From: Polaribacter sp. Hel1_85
Lineage (GTDB): Bacteria; Bacteroidota; Bacteroidia; Flavobacteriales; Flavobacteriaceae
Assembly: GCF_000766795.1 (NCBI RefSeq)
Contig: NZ_JPDS01000002.1
Span: 377,001-441,000, forward strand
DNA: 64,000 nt
Direction of reading: 5' to 3'
Every line of letters begins with the position of its first letter. Position 1 is the first letter of the stretch. The translations under genes and the position numbers were made by a program. The notes beneath the pieces are model-generated. The model ran no database searches. It saw only the letters and a list, made by a program, of their open reading frames with translations, and was not told the DNA's origin. This document shows positions 41,513 through 49,977 of this stretch, one piece after another.

Positions 41513-42556
41513 ATGAAATTTTCTAACATATTAATATACTGGTATTTACAAAACAATAGAGAATTGCCTTGGCGCAGTACCAGAAACCCTTATTTTATTT
41601 GGTTGAGTGAAATCATGTTACAACAAACAAGAGTTGCTCAAGGTTTGTCTTATTATTTAAAATTTACTACCACTTTTCCTACTGTTTTTGATCTTGCTAA
41701 AGCAGATGAAAGTACCGTTTTAAAAATGTGGCAAGGTTTGGGTTATTATTCTAGAGCAAGAAACCTCCATTTTTCTGCAAAACAAATTGCAAATGAATTA
41801 AATGGAGAATTTCCATCAACATATAAAGATATTATAAAATTAAAAGGAATTGGCGATTATACAGCTTCTGCAATAGCTTCTATTTGCTTTAACGAACCCA
41901 CTGCAGTTGTAGATGGAAATGTTTACAGAGTACTTTCTCGCTATTTCGGAATTAAAACACCTATTAACTCCTCTGCAGGAATTAAAGAGTTTAAAACATT
42001 AGCACAAAGTCTAATTGACGAGCGTCAACCAGGAAATTTTAACCAAGCAATTATGGATTTTGGTGCGCTTCACTGTAAACCTCAAAATCCGCTTTGTGAA
42101 ACTTGTCCTTTTGCTGATAGTTGTGTGGCTTTAGAAAAAAAACTCATCAAAGAACTTCCTGTAAAAGAGAAAAAAATAAAAGTTAGAAAACGCTATTTTA
42201 ATTTTTTAGTGATTAAAACCGATGATCATAAAACAATTTTATCAGAAAGAACTGGAAAAGGCATTTGGCAAGGTTTGTATCAATTTCCATTAATTGAAAA
42301 AGAGAAAACCATTAACAAAGAAGAACTGATTTCATCCGAAGAATTTATTAATTTATTTCCTTCTACAACTACTATTTCACTTTTCAACAAAAAAGACATT
42401 GTACATAAATTATCACACCAACATTTACATACACAATTCTGGATTGTAGAAACCGAAAATTCATCCGAAGTAAACATAAATTGGGATGAAATTGAAAAAT
42501 ATCCTGTTCCTATTTTAATTGCCAATTTTTTAGAAGCATTTCAACAAAAAAAGTAA
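41513..42556 (+). CDS. A/G-specific adenine glycosylase MutY
   Basis: A 347-residue DNA repair enzyme that removes adenine opposite 8-oxoguanine. The helix-hairpin-helix is LKGIGDYTASAIASI with the catalytic Asp in TAVVDGNVYRVL; MLQQTRVAQG is also diagnostic. The iron-sulfur cluster loop CKPQNPLCETCPFADSC has four cysteines in the MutY spacing. The C-terminal MutT-like domain for lesion recognition is present (about 215-347). I start at the ATG at 41513 after AAAAGG; the frame is open a further seven codons. Confidence 0.96.
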   Translation: MKFSNILIYWYLQNNRELPWRSTRNPYFIWLSEIMLQQTRVAQGLSYYLKFTTTFPTVFDLAKADESTVLKMWQGLGYYSRARNLHFSAKQIANELNGEFPSTYKDIIKLKGIGDYTASAIASICFNEPTAVVDGNVYRVLSRYFGIKTPINSSAGIKEFKTLAQSLIDERQPGNFNQAIMDFGALHCKPQNPLCETCPFADSCVALEKKLIKELPVKEKKIKVRKRYFNFLVIKTDDHKTILSERTGKGIWQGLYQFPLIEKEKTINKEELISSEEFINLFPSTTTISLFNKKDIVHKLSHQHLHTQFWIVETENSSEVNINWDEIEKYPVPILIANFLEAFQQKK

Positions 42557-42569
42557 TTGATATTTTTAG

Positions 42570-42577
42570 TACTTTTG
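42570..42577 (+). promoter_or_regulatory. Possible -7 box for ssb
   Basis: TACTTTTG fits TAnnTTTG, 19 bp before the ssb ATG; no TTG at the normal -33 distance. ssb may also be read through from mutY. Confidence 0.35.
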
Positions 42578-42596
42578 ATGTAGAAATACAGAAGTT

Positions 42597-43034
42597 ATGG
42601 CAGGAACAATAAATAAAGTAATTTTAATAGGTAATTTAGGTGATGATGTTAAAATGCATTATTTTGATGATCAAAATTGTGTTGGACGTTTTCCTATTGC
42701 AACCAGCGAAAGTTACACCAATAAACAAACAGGAGAAAAAGTTACTACAACTGATTGGCATAATATTGTTGTTAGAAATGGATTGGCAAAAGTTTGCGAA
42801 AAATATTTAACCAAAGGAGATAAAGTTTATGTTGAAGGAAAATTGAAAAATCGTCAGTGGGAACAAGATGGAGTAAAACGTTATTCTACAGAGGTTCAAG
42901 TAAATGAAATGACGATGCTTTCTACCAAAAGAAATCCAGAAAACACAAACAGTCCTCAACCAACTCAAAAACAACCTTCTAGTCCAGCACCAAAAACTGT
43001 TGCTCCAGAAGAAAATGATGATTTACCATTTTAA
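42597..43034 (+). CDS. Single-stranded DNA-binding protein
   Basis: A 145-residue SSB with the OB fold at 1-105 (NKVILIGNLGDDVKMHYF, TTDWHNIVVRNGLAKV, GDKVYVEGKLKNRQWEQDG) and a disordered Pro/Gln-rich tail ending in the acidic DDLPF tip that recruits partner proteins. It lies between mutY and gldE, a gene order I recall in Flavobacteriia. Confidence 0.96.
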   Translation: MAGTINKVILIGNLGDDVKMHYFDDQNCVGRFPIATSESYTNKQTGEKVTTTDWHNIVVRNGLAKVCEKYLTKGDKVYVEGKLKNRQWEQDGVKRYSTEVQVNEMTMLSTKRNPENTNSPQPTQKQPSSPAPKTVAPEENDDLPF

Positions 43035-43053
43035 CTAACCAAAATTATAACAT

Positions 43054-44382
43054 TTGGACCCAGATCCCGAAATTTTGTTTTTACTTTTAGCCTCTATAGA
43101 TTTGTTAACTGTATTTAACGGAGTTGTATTAATTGTTTTATTAATTTGTTCTGCCTTAGTTTCTGGAACAGAAGTTGCATTTTTCTCTCTTTCTCAAACC
43201 GATTTAAACGAACTTTCTAACAACGGAAAAGACAAAAACATTGTTGTTACTTTATTAGAAAAACCTAGAAAATTACTCGCTACAATTTTAATTACAAATA
43301 ACTTTATAAATATTTTAATTGTTTTACTTTTTGCATCTTTAGCAGAAACTTTATTTGGTCATTTTAACTATCAATTAAGCTTGTATTTCTTTACAATTCC
43401 TGTTCGTTTTTTATTAGAAATTGTTTTAGTTACCTTCTTAATTCTTTTGTTCGGAGAGGTTTTACCAAAAGTATATGCCTCTAGAAATGCACTTCGATTT
43501 TCTAAAATAATGTCTAAATTTATTCATGCTATAAACATTATATTAACGCCATTTAGTTTGCCCTTAATTACACTAACAAAGTGGATTGAAAAAAAATTGG
43601 GAAGCAAAAACTCTAACTTTTCTGTAGAAACATTGTCCCAAGCATTAGAGCTAACATCTGAAGGCGCTACTACAAAAGATGAGCAAAAAATTTTAGAAGG
43701 AATTGTAAATTTCGGAAACACAGAAACCGTACAAATTATGAAGCCTCGAATAGATATTTTTGCAATATCTGATGAAGAAAATTATGATATTGTTCTTGAC
43801 AAAATTTTAAAAAACGGATACTCTAGAAACCCGGTTTACAAAGAAAATATAGATAATATTACAGGTGTTTTATATGCTAAAGATTTATTAGCACATTTAA
43901 ATAAATCAACTTTTAAATGGCAAGAATTACTACGTGAACCCTTTTTTGTGCCAGAAAACAAAAAATTAGATGATTTATTGGGAGATTTTAGAGAAAGAAA
44001 AAACCACCTTGCAATCGTTGTTGATGAATATGGAGGAACAAGTGGCTTGGTGACTTTAGAAGATGTTATTGAAGAAATTGTTGGTGATATAAATGATGAA
44101 TTTGATGATGATGATTTACAATATTCTAAAATAGATGCCAACAACTATATTTTTGAAGGAAAAACTTCTATCAAAGATTTTTGTAGAGTTTTAGATGATG
44201 AAGATGAAGCCATTTTTGAAGAAGAAAAAGGTGAAAGTGAAACTTTGGCTGGATTTATTTTAGAGATCTCAGGTAAATTTCCTAAAAAAGGAGAGAAAAT
44301 AAACTTCAAGAATTATACGTTTACTATTGAAGCGTTAGACAAAAAACGCATTAAACAAGTTAAAGCTACCAGAAATGCGTAA
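43054..44382 (+). CDS. Gliding motility-associated protein GldE
   Basis: A 442-residue membrane protein beginning at TTG as MDPDPEILFLL. Residues about 15-190 are a DUF21 transmembrane domain (CSALVSGTEVAFFSLSQTDL, LLFGEVLPKVYA), followed by two CBS domains (about 205-330) and a CorC/HlyC-like C-terminal domain (VVDEYGGTSGLVTLEDVIEE). This matches GldE, a CorC-family protein linked to gldD and needed for gliding in F. johnsoniae when GldD is limiting. It overlaps gldD by 8 bp. Confidence 0.93.
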   Translation: MDPDPEILFLLLASIDLLTVFNGVVLIVLLICSALVSGTEVAFFSLSQTDLNELSNNGKDKNIVVTLLEKPRKLLATILITNNFINILIVLLFASLAETLFGHFNYQLSLYFFTIPVRFLLEIVLVTFLILLFGEVLPKVYASRNALRFSKIMSKFIHAINIILTPFSLPLITLTKWIEKKLGSKNSNFSVETLSQALELTSEGATTKDEQKILEGIVNFGNTETVQIMKPRIDIFAISDEENYDIVLDKILKNGYSRNPVYKENIDNITGVLYAKDLLAHLNKSTFKWQELLREPFFVPENKKLDDLLGDFRERKNHLAIVVDEYGGTSGLVTLEDVIEEIVGDINDEFDDDDLQYSKIDANNYIFEGKTSIKDFCRVLDDEDEAIFEEEKGESETLAGFILEISGKFPKKGEKINFKNYTFTIEALDKKRIKQVKATRNA

Positions 44383-44926
44383 CATTTTTTTATTGATTTT
44401 CTTCATTTTTTTTATTTCTTGTAAAGAAGATGTTTTACCAAAACCAAAAGCGTATTTGAGTTTAACATATCCTAAAAAATCTTACGAAAAACTAAAACTA
44501 GAGAGACCTTATTCTTTTGATATTTTAAAAAACACAACTGTAATTAACGAGACAAATAATTGGTTAAAAATTAAATACCCAAACTTAAAAGCATCTATAG
44601 ATATTACCTACAGACCAGTAAATAAAAACTTAAAAGAACTTTTAACAGAGGCAGAAAAATTGGTTTTTAAACATACTGTAAAAGCAGAACAAATTATTCC
44701 GAAAGACTTTGTAAACTCTAATAAAAGAGTTTTTGGAAGCATGTATGAAATTACCGGAAACGCAGCTTCTCAAATACAATTTCATATTACAGACAGTACA
44801 AATAATTTTATAAAAGGCTCTTTGTATTTTTATATAAAACCAAACTACGATTCACTTTTACCTGCAGTCGCTTATATTAAAGAAGATATTTCACGTTTGG
44901 TAGAATCATTAGAATGGAAAAACTAA
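44375..44926 (+). CDS. Gliding motility lipoprotein GldD
   Basis: A 183-residue lipoprotein with lipobox FISC (Cys near 16) followed by KEDVLPKPKAYLSLTYPKKSY, the GldD signature. The rest is a beta-rich globular domain (IKYPNLKASIDITYRPVNK, SQIQFHITDSTNNFIKGSLYFYI). GldD is required for gliding and for type IX secretion in F. johnsoniae. The gldE-gldD overlap makes them a tightly coupled pair. Confidence 0.94.
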   Translation: MRNIFLLIFFIFFISCKEDVLPKPKAYLSLTYPKKSYEKLKLERPYSFDILKNTTVINETNNWLKIKYPNLKASIDITYRPVNKNLKELLTEAEKLVFKHTVKAEQIIPKDFVNSNKRVFGSMYEITGNAASQIQFHITDSTNNFIKGSLYFYIKPNYDSLLPAVAYIKEDISRLVESLEWKN

Positions 44927-45036
44927 CTTGTTTTTTCTTTAAGTAAATCTACCTGTTTTTTAAAACAGAAAATAAAACTCTTTACCACTTTCATAATTAT
45001 TTAGTTCTTGCTAGCGACAAACTAAACTTATTAATT

Positions 45037-46593
45037 ATGAAAAAAAGTATTCTTTATTTCAGCGTTTTAACATTATCTTTTTTGATGTTTTATTCTTGTA
45101 ATAACCCTAAAAAAGCAACTTTAACCCCTGAATATGTGGTTTCTATTGAAGCTGAACCAAATAGAAACGCACCTTCTTTACAATCTTTTATACACGGAAC
45201 ATCTGGTTCTGAATGGCTACTATTTGCAGGTAGAACAAATTCTATTGACTCACTAAATGGTGGTTTGCATAATTTAAATGGAAACTATGCTAACACTTCA
45301 TTTACAAAAGTTTCTTTTAATGAAAACATTTATGTTTATGACCCAATTATTGACGCTGTACCAACAAGTATAAGTATCTCTAAAATGACTACTATTATTT
45401 CAGAACATTTTGACAAAGAAAACACAGCTCTTTTTAAAAAGTTTTTAAGTGTATTTAAAAATACAAATGCAAACGTAAAACAAGTTGACGAATTTCTATA
45501 TATAACTGGTGGTTATGGAGCCATCAATTTTAAAGAACCAACTAAAGGTTATATTACTTACGATCATGTTGCTCGTATTCACGTTCCATCAATGATTCAA
45601 TTAGTAAAAGGGAATTATGAAGGAATCGAAAAATCTAAATTGTTTGCTTTTGCAAGAAACGAGAGTTTAGTTAGTACTGGTGGAGAGCTTTATTATATTG
45701 GTGGTAAAACCATAAAATATGGAAGTTTCTATTTAGTTGGAGGCCATAATTTTGGAAACACAGCTGCTGGAGGACAAAAATATGTAGATGCCGTTTACCC
45801 TTTTTCAATTAAAACAGGAAAAAATCCTCATGTATTAAAGGTAAGTTTAAGTGCTGCTATTTCCGATGTGAGTGATCCTAAAGGAGTGGCTTCAGATAAT
45901 ACTTCAATCTTTAGAAGAAGAGATGGACCAATTTTACCTTCAATTTATAGAAGTCCCGTTTCTAATAAAGTTTTACCAGGAATTGCTATTTATGCTGGTG
46001 TTTTTAAACCTGGAGATGATAGTAATTTACAAGCTTGGAATGACGCAATCTATGTCCATCCACAATGGGCAAATAAAGAAAGTAAGTTATTTACATATGA
46101 TAAAACCTATAACCAAAAGAATTATAACGTGTACGCTTCTCCAAATTTTGTAGCTTATGATAGTATTTCTGGTATTTCACACTCCTATTTATTAGGAGGA
46201 ATTGGTGATGGTCCTGAGAAAGATTATAATGATGAATTATCTGGTTTTACCAACACAGGAATGCACATAAAAACGGATATAAATAAATATCCTTTAAAAA
46301 GTGAAAATAAAATATTTAGCAAAAACTTATTTAGTGAGAATTCTAAAAATAAACCTCCTTTTTATGGAGCAGAAGCGATTCTATTTCCTAGCACAAACAT
46401 TTCTTATTCGAAATATTCAGATGAAATAATCGATATAAACACCTCTTTTAAAAACACTAACAGTATAGATGTTGGCTATATATTTGGAGGTATAGAAGCT
46501 TTTAAATCAAACCCAGGAACTTATGGAAAAAGAAATTCTAGAGCCTCAAACAAAATTTGGAAAGTAACATTAACTAAACAAATTACAGAGTAA
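45037..46593 (+). CDS. Kelch/beta-propeller-like lipoprotein, unknown function
   Basis: A 518-residue lipoprotein with lipobox YSC (Cys near 21). At least four kelch-type repeats can be seen by the diglycine phrases LYYIGGKT, FYLVGGHNFG, SYLLGGIGDG and GYIFGGIEAF, with an FLYITGGYG and LLFAGRT earlier, giving a probable six-bladed propeller. No enzymatic motif is clear. It is transcribed alone after gldD with a terminator behind it; it may bind a surface ligand. I do not know a characterised relative. Confidence 0.7.
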   Translation: MKKSILYFSVLTLSFLMFYSCNNPKKATLTPEYVVSIEAEPNRNAPSLQSFIHGTSGSEWLLFAGRTNSIDSLNGGLHNLNGNYANTSFTKVSFNENIYVYDPIIDAVPTSISISKMTTIISEHFDKENTALFKKFLSVFKNTNANVKQVDEFLYITGGYGAINFKEPTKGYITYDHVARIHVPSMIQLVKGNYEGIEKSKLFAFARNESLVSTGGELYYIGGKTIKYGSFYLVGGHNFGNTAAGGQKYVDAVYPFSIKTGKNPHVLKVSLSAAISDVSDPKGVASDNTSIFRRRDGPILPSIYRSPVSNKVLPGIAIYAGVFKPGDDSNLQAWNDAIYVHPQWANKESKLFTYDKTYNQKNYNVYASPNFVAYDSISGISHSYLLGGIGDGPEKDYNDELSGFTNTGMHIKTDINKYPLKSENKIFSKNLFSENSKNKPPFYGAEAILFPSTNISYSKYSDEIIDINTSFKNTNSIDVGYIFGGIEAFKSNPGTYGKRNSRASNKIWKVTLTKQITE

Positions 46594-46603
46594 AGTAACT
46601 TCA

Positions 46604-46643
46604 AAAAAAAGTGGTTTAAAAGAATTCTTTTAAACCACTTTTT
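46604..46643 (+). terminator. Terminator after the kelch-like gene
   Basis: AAAAAAGTGGTTTAAAAGAA / TTCTTTTAAACCACTTTTTT with no unpaired loop, followed by T and A/T-rich DNA. Confidence 0.88.
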
Positions 46644-46721
46644 TAATTTTAATATAATCCATAAACAAAAAGCTTTTTCTTCCATCATTTTTTTGCAGTT
46701 TTGCTAAGTAAAAAATTAGTT

Positions 46722-47579
46722 ATGGAAAATACGCATGTAAAAAACTTATCATTTTTACTTTTAGCAACACTTTTTATAAGTACTTCTGGTGTATTAGGCA
46801 AATATATTGCTCTATCTCCTGAGGTAATTATTTTATGTAGAGCTAGTTTTGCTGCTGTTTTTATTTATATTTTTTGTCGATTTAAAAAAATAGATTTAAA
46901 AGTTCAAACTAAAAAAGATCGTAATTCATTTATTGTAAGTGGTTTTTTTATGGCTGCTCATTGGGTTACTTATTTTTATGCTTTAAAATTATCTAATGTA
47001 GCAATTGGCATGTTGTCTATGTATACATTTCCTGTTATAACTGCTTTATTAGAACCTTTTTTTTCTAAGCAAAAACTTAATCCTATTCATGTTTTTCTAG
47101 CAATTTTAGTTTTAATTGGTGTTTATATGTTAGTTCCAGATTTTTCTTTAGAAAACGATCAATTAAAAGGAATTTTATTCGGAATTTTCTCTGCTTTATG
47201 TTATGCCCTTAGAAATCTTACTATTAAAAAACATGTAAAAGATTACAATGGAAGTATGTTGATGTTTTATCAAATGATTGTAGTTGCTGTCTTTTTGATT
47301 CCTGTTTTATTTTTTGGTGATTTTTCGAATCTTGAAAGTCAATTACCTTTATTATTACTAGTTGCTTTGTTAACCACAGCAATTGGACATACAATGTTGG
47401 TTTATTCTTTGCAACACTTTTCTGTTTCTACAGCAAGTATTATAAGTAGTGTGCAACCGATATTTGGAATTATAATTGCTTACATTTTTGTAAATGAAAT
47501 ACCTAGCTTTAATACTTATATTGGAGGAAGTTTAATTTTATTAACTGTTGTTATTGAAAGTGTTAGAAGTAGAAAGTAA
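46722..47579 (+). CDS. EamA/DMT family transporter
   Basis: A 285-residue protein with ten predicted helices in two EamA repeats; the N-terminal LATLFISTSGVLGKYIAL and C-terminal SVQPIFGIIIAYIFVNEIP are characteristic. I start at the ATG at 46722 (MENTHVKN) rather than the TTG at 46701. The conserved segment HWVTYFYALKLSNVAIG is typical of RhaT/RarD-like metabolite exporters. Substrate unknown. Confidence 0.85.
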   Translation: MENTHVKNLSFLLLATLFISTSGVLGKYIALSPEVIILCRASFAAVFIYIFCRFKKIDLKVQTKKDRNSFIVSGFFMAAHWVTYFYALKLSNVAIGMLSMYTFPVITALLEPFFSKQKLNPIHVFLAILVLIGVYMLVPDFSLENDQLKGILFGIFSALCYALRNLTIKKHVKDYNGSMLMFYQMIVVAVFLIPVLFFGDFSNLESQLPLLLLVALLTTAIGHTMLVYSLQHFSVSTASIISSVQPIFGIIIAYIFVNEIPSFNTYIGGSLILLTVVIESVRSRK

Positions 47580-47602
47580 TAAAAACAACGGCAAACAAGT
47601 TT

Positions 47603-47669
47603 AGCCCTGATTGAAATGGCATCCTTTTTGTTTTTTACAAAAAGATATAATGGAAAGCAGGAAATAGCT
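47603..47669. ncRNA. Hairpin-rich intergenic element (candidate RNA or cis element)
   Basis: A central 8-bp stem CTTTTTGT (47624-47631) / ACAAAAAG (47637-47644) with a T loop is enclosed by an outer stem CCTG/CAGG and AGC/GCT (47603-47609 with 47658-47669, AAATA bulge), leaving an internal loop of ATTGAAATGGCATC against ATATAATGGAAAG. The element sits between two convergent genes. I remember similar segments (AGCCC-GAT ... GGCATCC-TTTTT ... GGAAAGCAGGA) at many flavobacterial gene ends; it could correspond to the Flavo-1 RNA motif but I cannot confirm that. Strand is uncertain. Confidence 0.5.
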
Positions 47670-47679
47670 TCTAAAAAAA

Positions 47680-48738
47680 CTATTTAGTACTAATATCTAA
47701 ATAGTTACGCTTTACAAAAATTAAAATGGTTTCTAAAATTTCGCCCATGTTTTTGCACTTTTTAAACTCTACATCTCCAACATAATCTATTAAATCTTGC
47801 TTTAGACGCTCTATGTGTTTTGGGAAAGAAATTGAATCTTGTTTCATACATCTAACGATATGCTGAATTCTGTCTGGAGAACTAATCATCCTTTTTGCAA
47901 TGTAAGAACGCTCTTCTATTTTATATTGCTCTATAGAGCTATTTTGCAGTCTTTTTCCAACCATTTCTACCATTTTAAAATTCTCTTTTAAGAACTGTAA
48001 ATTGTAAACTTTTAGGTTGCCTTCAAAAGATTGTTGATCGAAATCTATGGCTCTAATTTTGTAGATAATTTTATCAAAATCGTGAATTGGTGTTATTACG
48101 TAATTGTAAGAACGCATATCTCCTAACAACCTAATAAAACATCTTTCTTTAAATTTAACAAATTCTTTTGCAATCTGCGATTTTTCTGAACTAGTACAAG
48201 AAGGAAGAATGTTATTTATAAAATCATCTCCCGGAATTCCTGAAATATGCTCTTCAATTAAGGTGTCTTTATACACTAAATAATTAATTGTATAAGGAGA
48301 TAAAATATGTTCTAATTCTAAACCATAAATACGAGAAGCATCTGCTTGTTTTACATAAAAATATGTAAAATTGTCATTAAGAATATTTCTTACCTTAACT
48401 CTAAATGGTTTTGAATTTCCGAACGTACAAAAATCAATAGCATCAACACTTAAATAAGGAATTGTTTTATCATTACCATCGGAATGTAGAATTGTATATA
48501 TCTGTTTTAAACTTAAATCTATTTCTTCTCTATCCCACTCAGAATAATAGGTTCTTACCCAAAGTGTATCTTCATCGTTTTTATCATACACAGAAACAGA
48601 ACCTTGAAAACGCAACAAATCATTATATAAAATACTAATTTTAGTACTTCTATTATGTTTTTTTAAAAAAGCTGCCAACAATTTACTTACCGGAAAAGTT
48701 GGTTTCTTTTTTGATATCAGTTTTTGATTTTCAGACAT
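47680..48738 (-). CDS. Hypothetical protein with kinase-like (APH/HipA-type) motifs
   Basis: A 352-residue cytoplasmic protein. The middle has features of aminoglycoside-phosphotransferase/HipA-like kinases: NFTYFYVKQ (Lys130 as ATP lysine), a helix with LELEHIL (Glu143), a hinge-like EEHISGIPG (163-171), a catalytic-loop-like LLGDMRSYNYVI with Asp207 and Asn212, and AIDFDQQ (Asp232, Asp234) as a metal-binding DFD. I do not recognise the family itself. The first 110 residues and last 110 residues are of unknown fold. It is transcribed alone; the gap to dprA is 43 bp on the same strand. Confidence 0.68.
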   Translation of the reverse strand: MSENQKLISKKKPTFPVSKLLAAFLKKHNRSTKISILYNDLLRFQGSVSVYDKNDEDTLWVRTYYSEWDREEIDLSLKQIYTILHSDGNDKTIPYLSVDAIDFCTFGNSKPFRVKVRNILNDNFTYFYVKQADASRIYGLELEHILSPYTINYLVYKDTLIEEHISGIPGDDFINNILPSCTSSEKSQIAKEFVKFKERCFIRLLGDMRSYNYVITPIHDFDKIIYKIRAIDFDQQSFEGNLKVYNLQFLKENFKMVEMVGKRLQNSSIEQYKIEERSYIAKRMISSPDRIQHIVRCMKQDSISFPKHIERLKQDLIDYVGDVEFKKCKNMGEILETILIFVKRNYLDISTK

Positions 48739-48781
48739 TTTTCTTTGAATATTCTACAAAAATAAGGATTATTAATAGACT

Positions 48782-49900
48782 CTATACTATTTCGAACATC
48801 TTTCCTGGCAATGGTTTTGTAATACCTTTTAATTCCATTTGCAATAAAATTGATGATAATTGAAAAATAGGAATATTACATTCTAAAGAAATGACATCAA
48901 GTAATTGTTGTCCTTTTTCATGTAATAAATCATAGATTTTTTGTTCACTTTCATTCAACTCCATAAATAGTTGTTTTTGTATTACTTTGGGTTTTTGATG
49001 AACATCCCAATTTAACATTTTTACAATATCTGATGCTGAATTTAGCAAATGAGCTCTATTGTTTTTTATTAAATTATTACAACCTTTACTATAAATATCT
49101 GTTGTTCTACCAGGAACTGCAAACACATCTTTATTATAAGAATTAGCAATATCTGCAGTTACTAAAGAACCTCCTTTTGCTGCAGATTCTATAATTATTG
49201 TTGCTGTAGAAATACCTGCAACAATTCTATTTCGTTTTAAAAAATTTTCTCTTAACGGATCTTCTTCACTCCAAAATTCAGTTAAAAACCCACCTTTTTC
49301 ATTTACTTTATTTATATATTTCTTGTGAACCTTTGGATAAATTTGTTCAAAACCATGAGCCAAAACTGCAATGGTTTGTAAATTATTTTCTATTGCAGCT
49401 TTATGCGCACAAATATCTACTCCGTATGCAAAACCACTTACAATTATTGGATTGTATTCTGAGATTTCTTCTATAAATTGATTGCAAAAATTACGTCCAT
49501 AAGAACTTATATTTCTTGTACCAACAATAGATATAATTTTATTGTTTGAGAAATCTAAGTTTCCGTCTTTAAATAACAATATAGGGCTATCGATACAATG
49601 TTGAAGATTTGTTGGATAATCATCCTCTAAAAAATAAGAATAAGATATATTATTATCTTGAATGTATTTTAACTCTTGTTCAGCCAATTTGACGTTTTCT
49701 GCATCAAAAAGGTGTTTTAAAGCATGAGTTCCTATTCCGTTTATTTTTGATAAGGTAGTTGCTTTTTCTTTAAATATTTGTGAGACATCTCCCACATTTA
49801 CAATGAGTTTCTTTGCCAAAATATCGCCCACAGCTTTACTTTTCTGCAATCTTAAAATAGCGAGTAGTTTTTCTTCTTCCAATAGATAACAATTTGACAA
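48782..49900 (-). CDS. DNA-processing protein DprA
   Basis: A 372-residue DprA with a TTG start. The Rossmann-like core contains IVGTRNISSYG (125-135), VSGFAYGVDICAHKAAIE, RNRIVAGIS and AKGGSLVTADIA, and a C-terminal winged helix (about 310-372). The N-terminus has a helix-hairpin-helix element (LSKINGIGTHALKHL). DprA loads RecA on incoming single-stranded DNA during transformation; with comF in the same window, natural competence is possible. Confidence 0.95.
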   Translation of the reverse strand: MSNCYLLEEEKLLAILRLQKSKAVGDILAKKLIVNVGDVSQIFKEKATTLSKINGIGTHALKHLFDAENVKLAEQELKYIQDNNISYSYFLEDDYPTNLQHCIDSPILLFKDGNLDFSNNKIISIVGTRNISSYGRNFCNQFIEEISEYNPIIVSGFAYGVDICAHKAAIENNLQTIAVLAHGFEQIYPKVHKKYINKVNEKGGFLTEFWSEEDPLRENFLKRNRIVAGISTATIIIESAAKGGSLVTADIANSYNKDVFAVPGRTTDIYSKGCNNLIKNNRAHLLNSASDIVKMLNWDVHQKPKVIQKQLFMELNESEQKIYDLLHEKGQQLLDVISLECNIPIFQLSSILLQMELKGITKPLPGKMFEIV

Positions 49901-49964
49901 CCAATATATAAAAAAATTGTTGATAATTTTTAGAGAACTTTCTTTTAAGAAACTTCAAAATCTC

Positions 49965-49972
49965 TATATTTG
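49965..49972 (+). promoter_or_regulatory. -7 box directly before the HU-CCDC81/SPOR gene
   Basis: TATATTTG ends 5 bp before the ATG at 49978, so the transcript should begin at or next to the start codon (leaderless). No clear TTG at -33. Confidence 0.6.
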
Positions 49973-49977
49973 TTATA

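Noticed and set aside
47603..47669. Ordinary rho-independent terminator
   Set aside because: The central A/T stem is not followed by a T run on either strand, and the outer stem plus internal loop are more elaborate than a terminator.
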